Assembly (NCBI RefSeq): GCF_016811995.1
Contig: NZ_CP069159.1
Span: forward strand, 4,402,001-4,466,000
Length of the DNA: 64,000 nt
Source: Citrobacter sp. R56
GTDB lineage: Bacteria > Pseudomonadota > Gammaproteobacteria > Enterobacterales > Enterobacteriaceae
Reading direction: 5' to 3'
Part shown: positions 10,137 to 21,120 of the stretch, in pieces
Layout: each line of letters opens with the position of its first letter
Numbering within the stretch: position 1 is the first letter of the stretch
Notes under the pieces: model-generated
Told to the model about the DNA's origin: nothing
Seen by the model: the letters and a program-made list of their open reading frames with translations, nothing else
Database searches by the model: none
Program-made: the position numbers and the translations under genes

Positions 10137-11870
10137 ATGCAATCCTTAAATTTCCAGCCTAAGCCAGCATTCAGCTGGAAAGCTCTGGGCTGGGCACTTC
10201 TCTATTTCTGTTTTTTCTCAACGTTACTGCAAGCGATTATCTGCATTACCGGGTTCAGCGGCACAAACGGGCTACGTGACTCGTTGCTGTACAGTTCGCT
10301 CTGGCTGATCCCGATTTTGCTGTTTCCCAGCCGGACGCGTGTTATTGCCGCCGTGGTAGGTATCGTACTGTGGGCAGCATCACTGGCAACGCTCTGTTAT
10401 TACGTCATTTACGGTCAGGAGTTTTCACAAAGCGTCCTGTTCGTGATGTTTGAAACCAATGCCAACGAAGCCAGCGAGTTTCTGAGTCAGTATTTCAGTC
10501 TGAAAATCATTGTCATTGCGATAGCCTATACCGCTGTAGCGGTGCTGCTGTGGACACGTCTTCGCCCCATTTATATTCCGGGACGCTGGCGTTGGTTCGT
10601 CTCCTTTGCTCTGCTGTACGGCCTTTTTCTGAACCCGTTCGTGGTCAAGTCAGCAGTTAACGGCGCACCGTATGAAAAGACGCTAAATGTCCTGTACTCG
10701 CGCATGGAACCTGCGGCCCCGTGGCAATTTGTTATTGGCTATTCTGAGTATCAGCGCCAGCTGACCGCGCTAAACAATCTGTTGAGCCAGAACCACGCAC
10801 TGCCGCCGCTGGAGAACTTTAAAGACAATTCCGGTGATGCTCCGCGCACACTTGTCCTGGTGATTGGCGAGTCCACCCAACGTGGCCGCATGAGTTTGTA
10901 CGGCTACCCGCGTAAAACCACGCCGGAGCTGGACGCCCTGCGCAACTCAGATCCTAAGTTGAGCGTCTTCACTAACGTAGTGACCTCGCGGCCATACACG
11001 ATTGAGATCCTGCAACAGGCACTGACTTTCGCCAATGAACAGGAGCCCGATCTGTATCTGTCGAAGCCGTCACTGATGAACATGATGAAACAGGCAGGCT
11101 ATAAGACCTTCTGGATCACCAACCAACAGACAATGACCGCCCGTAACACCATGCTGACCGTGTTCTCAAAACAGACCGACAAGCAGTTCTATATGAACCA
11201 GCAACGCACTCAAAGTGCACGCGAATATGACACCAACGTGCTGACACCGTTTAAAGAAGTGTTAGCCGACCCGGCACCGAAGAAATTCATTATCGTTCAC
11301 CTGCTGGGTACGCACATTAGGTACAAATTTCGTTACCCGGAAAACCAGGGCGCGTTTGATGGTAAGACCGACCACGTCCCTGCCGGGCTGAGCGACGAAG
11401 AGCTGGAGTCGTATAACGATTACGACAATGCCAATCTGTACAACGATCACGTGATTGCCAGTCTGATTAATGACTACAAAGCAACCGATCCGAACGGCTT
11501 CCTGCTCTACTTCTCCGATCACGGCGAAGAGGTGTACGATACGCCGCCGCATAAAACACAGGGGCGCAACGAAGAAAATCCAACGCGCCATATGTATACC
11601 GTCCCCTTCCTGTTGTGGACGTCGGAAAAATGGCAGGCTGCGCATCCGCGTGATCTCTCACAGGATGTCGACCGTAAGTACAGCAGCTCCGAGTTTATTC
11701 ACACCTGGTCTGACTTAGCAGGATTAACCTACGATGGTTATGACCCAACGCGTTCCATCACCAGCCCGCAGTTTAAAGAAGTTACGCGCTGGATTGGCAA
11801 TCCTTACAAGAAAAACGCGCTGGTAGATTACGACACCCTCCCATACGGGGATCACGTCGCAAATCAGTAA
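10137..11870 (+). CDS. eptC: Lipid A core heptose phosphoethanolamine transferase
   Basis: This 577-residue inner-membrane enzyme (CptA/YijP) adds phosphoethanolamine to heptose I of the LPS core at the periplasmic face. About five N-terminal membrane segments (to roughly residue 185) precede a sulfatase-fold domain. The domain holds the nucleophile threonine in IGESTQRGRMSLYGYPR and the metal site YFSDHGEEVYDTPPHK. Length equals E. coli EptC. It is followed by a strong terminator and then yijO in the same direction. Confidence 0.95.
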   Translation: MQSLNFQPKPAFSWKALGWALLYFCFFSTLLQAIICITGFSGTNGLRDSLLYSSLWLIPILLFPSRTRVIAAVVGIVLWAASLATLCYYVIYGQEFSQSVLFVMFETNANEASEFLSQYFSLKIIVIAIAYTAVAVLLWTRLRPIYIPGRWRWFVSFALLYGLFLNPFVVKSAVNGAPYEKTLNVLYSRMEPAAPWQFVIGYSEYQRQLTALNNLLSQNHALPPLENFKDNSGDAPRTLVLVIGESTQRGRMSLYGYPRKTTPELDALRNSDPKLSVFTNVVTSRPYTIEILQQALTFANEQEPDLYLSKPSLMNMMKQAGYKTFWITNQQTMTARNTMLTVFSKQTDKQFYMNQQRTQSAREYDTNVLTPFKEVLADPAPKKFIIVHLLGTHIRYKFRYPENQGAFDGKTDHVPAGLSDEELESYNDYDNANLYNDHVIASLINDYKATDPNGFLLYFSDHGEEVYDTPPHKTQGRNEENPTRHMYTVPFLLWTSEKWQAAHPRDLSQDVDRKYSSSEFIHTWSDLAGLTYDGYDPTRSITSPQFKEVTRWIGNPYKKNALVDYDTLPYGDHVANQ

Positions 11871-11891
11871 CAGACGTCATCGTTCGATTGA

Positions 11892-11921
11892 AGGTCACTC
11901 TTTTTAGAGTGGCCTTTTTTT
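11892..11921 (+). terminator. eptC terminator
   Basis: AGGTCACTC (11892-11900) pairs with GAGTGGCCT (11907-11915, one G-T wobble) and runs into a T tract at 11915-11921. Confidence 0.85.
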
Positions 11922-11968
11922 ATGATGCCAGTTAATGTTGCCCTGTCAGCGCCAGGTAAGGGAACATC

Positions 11969-12829
11969 ATGTATCACGACGTCAGCCACCTTCTTTCTCG
12001 TCTCATTAATGGTCCCACGGCGCTACGTCAGATTTATTTCGCTACGGCCAACGGTCCGATCCCTGAGCTGGCTTATCGGGTTGATTTTCCGCGCCTGGAG
12101 ATTGTGCTGGACGGTGAGTTCGTCGATGCAGGGATCTCCGGGGCTCCTGCTGCACTGACGCCAGGGGACGTGTTGTACGTCCCGGCTGGCGGCTGGAACT
12201 TTCCGCAATGGAGCGCGCCCGTCACCACGCTCAGTATTCTGTTTGGCAAGCAGCAGTTAGGTTTCAGTGTGGTTCACTGGGACGGAAAACAATACCAAAA
12301 TCTGGCCAAACAGAATGTGGCGCGCCGTGGCCCCCGCATTGGCTCTTTCTTGCTGCAAACGCTGAATGAAATGCAAATGCAGCCGCAGGAACAGCAGACC
12401 GCCAGACTGATCGTGGCCAGTCTGCTGAGCCATTGCCGCGACCTGCTCGGCAGTCAGATCCAAACCGCATCACGAAGCCACGCGCTGTTCGAAGCTATTC
12501 GCGATTATATTGATGAACACTACGCCACACCGCTCACCCGGGAATCGGTCGCCCAGGCCTTCTACATCTCGCCAAACTACCTCTCGCACCTGTTTCAAAA
12601 AACCGGCGCTATTGGCTTTAACGAATACCTGAACCACACACGGCTGGAGCATGCGAAGACACTGCTCAAAAGTTACGATCTTAAAGTCAAAGAAGTGGCC
12701 CACACCTGCGGGTTTGTCGACAGCAACTATTTCTGTCGCCTGTTTCGTAAAAATACGGAGCGTTCACCGTCAGAGTATCGTCGGCAATACCACAGCCAAC
12801 TCACCGAGAAGGAGGTGGATCCAGAATGA
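11969..12829 (+). CDS. yijO: AraC-family transcriptional regulator YijO
   Basis: This 286-residue protein has an N-terminal cupin-like sensing half (about 30-110, with LTPGDVLYVPAGGWN). Its C-terminal two-HTH AraC domain covers about 170-275, including RESVAQAFYISPNYLSHLFQ and VAHTCGFVDSNYFCRLFRK. It closely matches YijO of K-12, whose target is not established to my knowledge. In K-12 it adjoins the frw/pfl cluster, here reduced to relics. Its 3' end overlaps the convergent frwD remnant by 29 bases, and the tail after SQL appears lineage-specific. Confidence 0.92.
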   Translation: MYHDVSHLLSRLINGPTALRQIYFATANGPIPELAYRVDFPRLEIVLDGEFVDAGISGAPAALTPGDVLYVPAGGWNFPQWSAPVTTLSILFGKQQLGFSVVHWDGKQYQNLAKQNVARRGPRIGSFLLQTLNEMQMQPQEQQTARLIVASLLSHCRDLLGSQIQTASRSHALFEAIRDYIDEHYATPLTRESVAQAFYISPNYLSHLFQKTGAIGFNEYLNHTRLEHAKTLLKSYDLKVKEVAHTCGFVDSNYFCRLFRKNTERSPSEYRRQYHSQLTEKEVDPE

Positions 12830-12896
12830 TGTGGGTATGCTGCGGCTCGCGAAGAAAGGCATTAATGCCTGACTGATATCCACTTCCACTAAACGA
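12801..12896 (-). pseudogene. frwD remnant (C-terminal end, internally deleted)
   Basis: Read leftward, this frame encodes …QSGINAFLREPQHTHIILD then PPPSR and a stop. The C terminus of K-12 FrwD (PTS EIIB-like) contains IYAFLREPQ, about 14 further residues, then QTHLILE, as I remember it. Here those 14 residues are missing between two similar PQ-containing points, the original stop is lost, and a stop at 12897-12899 blocks the frame upstream. The position next to convergent yijO is where K-12 has frwD. I take it as the eroded end of the lost frw/pfl cluster. Confidence 0.7.
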
Positions 12897-13023
12897 TTAA
12901 CGAGTCTTTCTCAGGATCTGCACCAACTCCCCCGATGCCCATCATGTTGTTGTAGCAAACAACAGGTAATCCAACGTGGCGAAGACAGTGGATAAAAATG
13001 TTATTTACTGGATTTTTGTAATG
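12889..13023 (-). other. Short unidentified open frame, possible gene relic
   Basis: Stop to stop, this leftward frame has 44 codons and no methionine near its start. It contains HCLRHVGLPVVCYNNMMGIG. It is antisense to no known gene and reads like protein, but I cannot assign it. The VVCYN-M segment faintly recalls TIM-barrel sugar-acid dehydratases (weak). It lies between the frwD and ptsA relics, so it may be another decayed piece. Confidence 0.25.
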
Positions 13024-13057
13024 TCAAAACAATAATGACATCTGCAATATGGCGACT

Positions 13058-13073
13058 TGTGAAGCATATCGCA
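13058..13073 (+). promoter_or_regulatory. Candidate CRP site upstream of fsaB-gldA
   Basis: TGTGA (13058-13062), six bases, then TCGCA (13069-13073) matches the CRP consensus TGTGA-N6-TCACA with one mismatch. It lies about 205 bases before fsaB, in what was probably the ptsA upstream region before most of ptsA was lost. cAMP-CRP control of fsaB-gldA is an inference. Confidence 0.45.
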
Positions 13074-13189
13074 TTTTGATACTTACATTACATTTGTCCA
13101 GTTTTTGGCAGATTTGTCACATAGCGTAGCCTGATACAACTCTTTTATCCTGTCACCAGAAAACGGTTATGGGGAGAGGCAATACCCAA

Positions 13190-13267
13190 TCATTCCGCCA
13201 CCCGCTGGTTAACGCCGCCTCTGCCGAGACGATTGCCAGCCTGTTGCAACACGAACTGGAACTGTAA
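13190..13267 (+). pseudogene. ptsA (frwA) remnant: last ~25 codons
   Basis: This frame encodes SFRHP then [20 protein letters not shown] and a TAA stop, 11 bases before fsaB. That is the C terminus of K-12 PtsA, the multiphosphoryl-transfer PTS protein normally upstream of fsaB. The frame is open back to an ATG at 13169, but residues before SFR do not resemble PtsA. The remaining roughly 800 codons are absent. Translation of the tail might still couple to fsaB. Confidence 0.75.
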
Positions 13268-13278
13268 AAGGACAAATG

Positions 13279-13941
13279 ATGGAACTGTATCTGGATACCG
13301 CCAACGTGGCGGAAGTTAAACGTCTGGCGCGTCTCTTTCCTATCGCTGGGGTGACGACGAACCCCAGCATCGTGGCAGCCAGCAAAGAGTCTATCTGGGA
13401 TGTGCTGCCACGGCTGCAAAAAGCCATTGGTGAAGAAGGAACTCTGTTTGCCCAGACAATGAGCCGCGACGCACAAGGCATGGTGGAAGAGGCCAAACGC
13501 CTGAGCGATGCGGTTCCGGGGATCGTGGTGAAAATCCCGGTCACGTCCGAAGGGTTAGCCGCCATAAAACAGCTGAAAAAAGAAGGAATCACGACGCTGG
13601 GTACCGCCGTGTACAGCGCAGCGCAAGGGCTACTTGCCGCGCTGGCTGGCGCGAAATATATCGCACCCTATGTGAACCGCATTGATGCTCAGGGTGGCGA
13701 TGGTATTCGCACGGTACAGGAACTGCAAACCTTGCTGGAACTTCACGCGCCAGAAAGTATGGTGCTCGCCGCCAGCTTCAAAACCCCGCGCCAGGCGCTG
13801 GATTGCATGCTGGTAGGATGCGAAGCAATCACCCTGCCATTAGATGTAGCGCAACAAATGCTGAATACCCCTGCGGTAGAGTCGGCTATAGAGAAGTTTG
13901 AGCAGGACTGGAAAAACGCATTTGGTCATATCAACCTGTGA
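13279..13941 (+). CDS. fsaB: Fructose-6-phosphate aldolase 2 (TalC)
   Basis: This 220-residue class I aldolase of the transaldolase family cleaves fructose 6-phosphate to dihydroxyacetone and glyceraldehyde 3-phosphate. The Schiff-base lysine is K85 in [10 protein letters not shown], and TTNPSI lies at residues 26-31. The second of two adjacent ATGs (13279) gives the E. coli length and better spacing from AAAAGGAC; 13276 is the alternative. It is followed 12 bases later by gldA. The pair can link dihydroxyacetone and glycerol metabolism. Confidence 0.95.
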   Translation: MELYLDTANVAEVKRLARLFPIAGVTTNPSIVAASKESIWDVLPRLQKAIGEEGTLFAQTMSRDAQGMVEEAKRLSDAVPGIVVKIPVTSEGLAAIKQLKKEGITTLGTAVYSAAQGLLAALAGAKYIAPYVNRIDAQGGDGIRTVQELQTLLELHAPESMVLAASFKTPRQALDCMLVGCEAITLPLDVAQQMLNTPAVESAIEKFEQDWKNAFGHINL

Positions 13942-13953
13942 GGGAAATAGAGT

Positions 13954-15057
13954 ATGGATCGCATTATTCAATCACCTGGTAAATACATCCAGGGTGCAGA
14001 TGTTATCACCCGTCTTGGCGACTACCTCAAACCGATGGCGGAACGCTGGCTGGTTGTCGGCGACAAATTTGTCTTAGGTTTTGCCCAGGCAGCCCTAGAA
14101 AAAAGCTTTAAAGATGCCGGACTGGTACTGGAAATTGCGCCATTTGGCGGCGAATGTTCGCAAAATGAAATTGATCGCCTACGTGGCGTGGCGGAAAAAG
14201 CGCAGTGCGGCGCGGTGCTGGGTATCGGCGGCGGTAAAACGCTGGACACCGCAAAAGCGCTGGCCCACTTTATGGGAATTCCGGTGGCCATTGCGCCGAC
14301 CATTGCCTCGACCGACGCACCGTGCAGCGCGCTCTCCGTTATCTACACTGACGCGGGTGAGTTCGACCGTTACCTGTTGTTGCCGCAAAACCCGCATATG
14401 GTCATTGTGGATACCAAAATCGTTGCGGGCGCGCCTGCACGTCTGTTAGCCGCAGGTATTGGCGATGCGCTGGCGACCTGGTTTGAAGCCCGTGCCTGTT
14501 CACGTAGCGGCGCGACCACCATGGCAGGTGGTAAGTGCACGCAGGCGGCGCTGGCGCTGGCCGAACTGTGCTACAACACGCTTATCGAAGAAGGTGAAAA
14601 AGCCATGCTGGCCGCTGAGCAGCATGTGGTGACACCCGCTCTGGAACGCGTTATTGAAGCCAACACTTACCTGAGCGGTGTGGGCTTTGAAAGTGGGGGC
14701 CTGGCGGCAGCACATGCCATACACAACGGCCTGACGGCGATTCCGGACGCGCATCACTACTATCACGGTGAAAAAGTCGCTTTCGGGACGCTGACACAAC
14801 TGGTTCTGGAAAATGCGCCGGTCGAAGAAATCGAAACCGTTGCCGCGCTGTGTCATTCCGTCGGTTTGCCTATCACCCTGGCGCAACTGGATATTAAACA
14901 GGATATTCCGGCAAAAATGCGTACGGTTGCAGAAGCCTCTTGCGCAGAAGGCGAAACGATTCACAACATGCCTGGCGGCGCTACACCGGATGAGGTCTAT
15001 GCCGCCCTGTTGGTTGCCGACCAGTATGGTCAGCGTTTCCTGCAAGAATGGGAATAA
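13954..15057 (+). CDS. gldA: Glycerol dehydrogenase
   Basis: This 367-residue NAD-dependent iron-containing-alcohol-dehydrogenase-family enzyme interconverts glycerol and dihydroxyacetone. The NAD loop [13 protein letters not shown] lies near residues 93-105. Zinc ligands are expected in [12 protein letters not shown] (Asp), AAHAIHNGL (His) and [11 protein letters not shown] (His). Length equals E. coli GldA. It forms an operon with fsaB. Its terminator has been split by the insertion described next. Confidence 0.97.
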   Translation: MDRIIQSPGKYIQGADVITRLGDYLKPMAERWLVVGDKFVLGFAQAALEKSFKDAGLVLEIAPFGGECSQNEIDRLRGVAEKAQCGAVLGIGGGKTLDTAKALAHFMGIPVAIAPTIASTDAPCSALSVIYTDAGEFDRYLLLPQNPHMVIVDTKIVAGAPARLLAAGIGDALATWFEARACSRSGATTMAGGKCTQAALALAELCYNTLIEEGEKAMLAAEQHVVTPALERVIEANTYLSGVGFESGGLAAAHAIHNGLTAIPDAHHYYHGEKVAFGTLTQLVLENAPVEEIETVAALCHSVGLPITLAQLDIKQDIPAKMRTVAEASCAEGETIHNMPGGATPDEVYAALLVADQYGQRFLQEWE

Positions 15058-15067
15058 AATCCGACTG

Positions 15068-15220
15068 AGGCTCCCGGCATTGTCCTGACACCGTTAGTTT
15101 AAGACCGAGATATCCGGGGCGACCACCGGGTTTGGCGTCCCTCCGGGAACCAAATCCCGGAGTTTCCCCCTCATTCATTGGCTTAAGTGAACGGTGTCAG
15201 GCATTGTCCGGGCGTTTTTT
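15068..15220 (+). terminator. gldA terminator, split by an inserted element
   Basis: If 15086-15199 and one copy of GGCATTGTCC are removed, the sequence reads CCCGG-CATTGT-CCGGGCG followed by seven T, a compact intrinsic terminator. In the present sequence the CCCGG arm (15073-15077) and the CCGGG arm (15208-15212) are 130 bases apart. They could still pair if the element between them folds on its own terminal repeats. Confidence 0.7.
15076..15209. mobile_element. 114-bp MITE-like palindromic element with 10-bp target duplication
   Basis: The element proper is 15086-15199. Its ends are inverted repeats: left TGACACCGTTAGTTTAAG, right the complement of TGACACCGTTCACTTAAG (15 of 18 match, the outer 10 perfect). 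It is flanked exactly by direct repeats GGCATTGTCC at 15076-15085 and 15200-15209. It has no coding capacity. Inside are a perfect 8-bp hairpin CTCCGGGA/TCCCGGAG (15141-15148 and 15155-15162) and an alternative pairing of 15126-15135 with 15150-15160. I cannot name the family; it could be a MITE or a mobile structured RNA element. Confidence 0.75.
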
Positions 15221-15260
15221 TATGTTCTTTTTACTGCTGATTGGCAGGGAGAGATGGCCT

Positions 15261-16175
15261 TCACGACGATGACGTGACCTTTTGTACCTGCGCCTCACGC
15301 TTTTTATAGCTGACGATTGCCAGCGCCAGAACGATCAGCACAATGCCGCCGCCTTCAACGACGCCGGGATTCTCACCGAGCAGCCACCAGGAAAACAGAA
15401 CGCCGCAAACCGGAACCGCCAGGGTACTTAAACTGGCAATACTGGCAGGCAGATTCCTCAGAACAAACAGCCACAAACTCCAGGCCAGCGCCGTCGCCAG
15501 AATCGCGCTATAACCCAGCGCCCAGAATACGATGGGCTGCCAGTCAATTTCAGGCTGCGGAACCCACCAGGCCACCAGACTCATGATCAGCGCCGCATAC
15601 AACATCTGCCACGCGGTTAACGCAAGCAAATCTATGCGAGGATGGCGGGCATACATCCGCTTGGCGACAATAGCGCTCGCTCCCCAGCTTATCCCGGAGA
15701 GGATCGCCAGCAACGCGCTCTTCAGCGAGGAATAATCTAGCTGCCACGGCTGCATCACCAGCAGTAAACCGATGGCCGCAATCATAATCGCCGCGTATTG
15801 CAAACGCCGTAGTCGTTCGCCCAGAAACAGCGCCGCCAGAATCACCACCCAAAACGGCATGGTATAGGTCAGAATAGCCACCTTCCCCGCACCGCCGCTC
15901 ATCAGCGCCCATTGCGCCAGCCCTATCATGCCGCAGGTCTGTAATAGCGCAATCGCCAGCGTGTATTTGAATGGCGTCGGGCGCAGCCCACGGCCGCGTA
16001 AGAGCAGTACGAGAAATAAGATTAAGGCTCCGAAGATACAGCGCAGTGAAGTGAAGTCGAACGCGCCAATATAGCTCGTGACTTGCTTCATAAAGATCCA
16101 GCTATAGCTCCAGATAAGGGTGAGGGTAATAAGACCACTGATTGCCAGTGAGTGACTCTTTCCTGAGGCTGACAT
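15261..16175 (-). CDS. yijE: EamA-family exporter YijE
   Basis: This 304-residue inner-membrane protein has about ten hydrophobic segments and two EamA repeats of the drug/metabolite transporter superfamily. It closely matches YijE of K-12, reported as a cystine exporter. The start MSASGKS at 16175 gives the K-12 length; 24 extra upstream codons are open but lie past the natural start. It lies downstream of katG in the same direction, as in K-12. K-12 yijF, which lies between yijE and gldA, is absent here. Confidence 0.92.
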   Translation of the reverse strand: MSASGKSHSLAISGLITLTLIWSYSWIFMKQVTSYIGAFDFTSLRCIFGALILFLVLLLRGRGLRPTPFKYTLAIALLQTCGMIGLAQWALMSGGAGKVAILTYTMPFWVVILAALFLGERLRRLQYAAIMIAAIGLLLVMQPWQLDYSSLKSALLAILSGISWGASAIVAKRMYARHPRIDLLALTAWQMLYAALIMSLVAWWVPQPEIDWQPIVFWALGYSAILATALAWSLWLFVLRNLPASIASLSTLAVPVCGVLFSWWLLGENPGVVEGGGIVLIVLALAIVSYKKREAQVQKVTSSS

Positions 16176-16226
16176 GATAAATCCAGTAAATTGGTGTTCC
16201 CGGCAAATACTATACGCTGACAAATA

Positions 16227-16262
16227 CACTTCAGCGACGACAATCACGCCGCCGCTGAAGTG
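16227..16262 (-). terminator. katG terminator
   Basis: A perfect 10-bp inverted repeat, CACTTCAGCG (16227-16236) with CGCTGAAGTG (16253-16262), lies 26 bases after the katG stop. A modest TATTTG follows on the minus strand. Confidence 0.6.
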
Positions 16263-16287
16263 TTATCCGGTTACTTCAACATCAGGA

Positions 16288-18468
<2,181 letters not shown>

Positions 18469-18600
18469 CTATATGCTCCCTTTACAGTGTTCTAACTACG
18501 ATATACACCACCAGAGATAAGATATAGTTGAAATAATCCACAGATTCGATAGCTGATACCTTTTATATTTTTAGTTACAGGGATGTAGATCAATGTGATC

Positions 18601-18624
18601 AAAAAAAAGCCCTCCGAAGAGGGC
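18601..18624 (-). terminator. metF terminator
   Basis: GCCCTC-CGAA-GAGGGC (18609-18624) is followed on the minus strand by a run of eight T (18601-18608), nine bases beyond the metF stop. Confidence 0.9.
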
Positions 18625-18632
18625 GAGGCATT

Positions 18633-19526
<894 letters not shown>

Positions 19527-19564
19527 TTACCTCATCAATCTTTTGTCATTATATGTTGTGTTGT

Positions 19565-19596
19565 GAACATCTATCCATTTAGACGTCTAGATGTAA
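19565..19596 (-). promoter_or_regulatory. MetJ operator of metF (four met boxes)
   Basis: Four tandem 8-mers GAACATCT, ATCCATTT, AGACGTCT and AGATGTAA resemble the met box AGACGTCT; the third is perfect. They lie just upstream of metF. MetJ with S-adenosylmethionine would repress here. Confidence 0.85.
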
Positions 19597-19680
19597 AAAT
19601 GACGGAAAAGCGGCGTGGCGTCAACTGAAAAATCACCATTAACGGTGAGGAATCCTCAGTGAAGATGAAAATAATTCAAG

Positions 19681-20589
19681 TTAGTCCGAACAGACAAGGG
19701 ATTGCAACATCTCTGTTTTAAGCCACTCCAGCCGTGCAGCGTTTTCAGGCAACATTACCAACCCGGCCGTGATACGCAATTCGTTGTCGTTCAACGCGCG
19801 AAAAACCACGCCCTGACGCTGAATAGCCGCAAACGAGGCCGGAAGCAGACTCAGACCGTCGCCATGCGCAATGCGCGCGAGCAGTACGTCATGCTCCAGC
19901 GGCTCTTCAAGGCAGGAAGGAACGTAATCGAGGCGATGAAAAACGTCCCGGGTATAGTCGAAGAATGCGGGGTTACGTTCACGTTTAAACCAGAAAAGTG
20001 GTCGGTGATTAAGCGCCGCTAAACAGAGCGGTTCCCTGTCCGCTTCTGGCCAGGCTGCGGGGATGGCAGCAATCAGCGGCTCATGCCAGTTGAGCGGTGT
20101 GACGTCCAGACCTGCTGCCTCAAGCGGCAGCGCCACCAGCGCGGCATCCAGCTTCCCGCGCCGTACCTGACGCACCAGTTCAGGTGAACCATGACGCACA
20201 ATATTCAGTGTCTCAACACGCGTATTAAGCGGCGTTTCCAGAGACGCGAAAACCCCTTGCTCAAATGCCGTTGTTAATCCCAGCCGCAGCGACGGTACGC
20301 CAGATTGTGTGAGCTGATGAAGAGCAGCGTACGTTTTTTCTTGCTGCGCCAGCAGCGGACGAATGATCTCCAGCACCCGCTTTCCCTCCTCCGTCAGCGT
20401 AAGACCTTTGGTACGACGGACAAACAACGTCACCCCCAGGCGGTCTTCGAGCTGGCGTATATGGCGGCTGAGCGGCGGCTGAGACATAAATAGTCGCTGT
20501 GCGGCGCGGCTCATGTTGTTCTCTTCCGCCACCACAGCAAAGTAGCGCAGTTGGCGAATATCCAGAGAGTACAGCGGCGGCGTTGTCAT
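19681..20589 (-). CDS. LysR-family transcriptional regulator
   Basis: This 302-residue regulator has an N-terminal winged HTH (about residues 10-68: LRYFAVVAEENNMSRAAQRL, then SQPPLSRHIRQLEDRLG) and a C-terminal effector domain. It is divergent from a carboxymuconolactone decarboxylase-family gene 86 bases away, the usual LysR arrangement with its target. A palindromic T-N11-A site covers its own start codon. The pair lies between metF and metL and looks inserted relative to K-12. The effector is unknown. Confidence 0.9.
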   Translation of the reverse strand: MTTPPLYSLDIRQLRYFAVVAEENNMSRAAQRLFMSQPPLSRHIRQLEDRLGVTLFVRRTKGLTLTEEGKRVLEIIRPLLAQQEKTYAALHQLTQSGVPSLRLGLTTAFEQGVFASLETPLNTRVETLNIVRHGSPELVRQVRRGKLDAALVALPLEAAGLDVTPLNWHEPLIAAIPAAWPEADREPLCLAALNHRPLFWFKRERNPAFFDYTRDVFHRLDYVPSCLEEPLEHDVLLARIAHGDGLSLLPASFAAIQRQGVVFRALNDNELRITAGLVMLPENAARLEWLKTEMLQSLVCSD

Positions 20590-20616
20590 ACCGAAAAGGT
20601 ATCACGGAAACGGTAT
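20588..20616. promoter_or_regulatory. Candidate LysR-type operator
   Basis: ATACC-GAAAA-GGTAT (20588-20602) is a perfect 15-bp palindrome of the LysR T-N11-A type. A further GGTAT half-site lies nine bases on (20612-20616). The palindrome overlaps the regulator's ATG, which suits autorepression together with activation of the divergent gene. Confidence 0.6.
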
Positions 20617-20675
20617 TATCCAAATCATTCTGCGCGCCCTATCCTCACGTCACATACTGAACAAACGAGGAAGAT

Positions 20676-21050
20676 ATGATGCCTTCAGAACGCTTTATAA
20701 CGGGTCAGGACATGTTGCAACAGGTGGATGGCAAAGGTGGCGATGCCGTCGTCGAAAGTTTGCAAGATATCGCGCCGGACTTCGCTCGCTACCTGATCGA
20801 ATTTCCTTTCGGCGATATCTATTCTCGTCCGGGACTGGATTTACGCAGCCGGGAGATTGCAACCGTCGCCGCATTGACCGCGCTGGGGAACGCCACGCCA
20901 CAGTTGAAGGTGCATATCGCCGCTGCACTGCACGTAGGGTTAACGCAGGAGGAGATTGTTGAGGTGATAATGCAGATGGCGGTTTACGCCGGTTTTCCGG
21001 CCGCGTTGAACGGTCTGTTCGCCGCAAAAGAGGTGTTTGCGAAGCAATAA
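20676..21050 (+). CDS. Carboxymuconolactone decarboxylase-family protein
   Basis: This 124-residue single-domain protein belongs to the CMD/AhpD-like fold. Most of it is the helical core, with SREIATVAALTALGNATPQLKVH and the helix HVGLTQEEIVEVIMQMAVYAGFPAA. The CxxC of AhpD is absent, so a peroxidase role like AhpD is unlikely. The ATG at 20676 follows GAGGAAG. It is divergent from the LysR gene, which probably controls it. The substrate is unknown; family members act on lactones or as thiol antioxidants. Confidence 0.85.
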   Translation: MMPSERFITGQDMLQQVDGKGGDAVVESLQDIAPDFARYLIEFPFGDIYSRPGLDLRSREIATVAALTALGNATPQLKVHIAAALHVGLTQEEIVEVIMQMAVYAGFPAALNGLFAAKEVFAKQ

Positions 21051-21052
21051 AT

Positions 21053-21119
21053 ACGCCGAATGGCGCTGCGCTTATCCGGCCTACGAAGGGAGCTTAACGT
21101 AGGCCGGAGGCGGCGCAGG
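21053..21119. repeat. REP pair
   Basis: GCCGAATGGCGCTGCGCTTA with TCCGGCCTAC, then inverted CGTAGGCCGGAGGCGGCGCA, lie between the convergent CMD gene and metL. This is a standard BIME. Confidence 0.85.
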
Positions 21120-21120
21120 A

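Noticed and set aside
12651-12872. Plus-strand frame ending GMLRLAKKGINA
   Set aside because: It overlaps yijO out of frame; the opposite strand of its tail gives the frwD match instead.
18469-18632. OxyR site upstream of katG
   Set aside because: GATAG and GATACC fragments are present, but I could not fit the four-contact 11-base spacing, so it is not listed as a feature.
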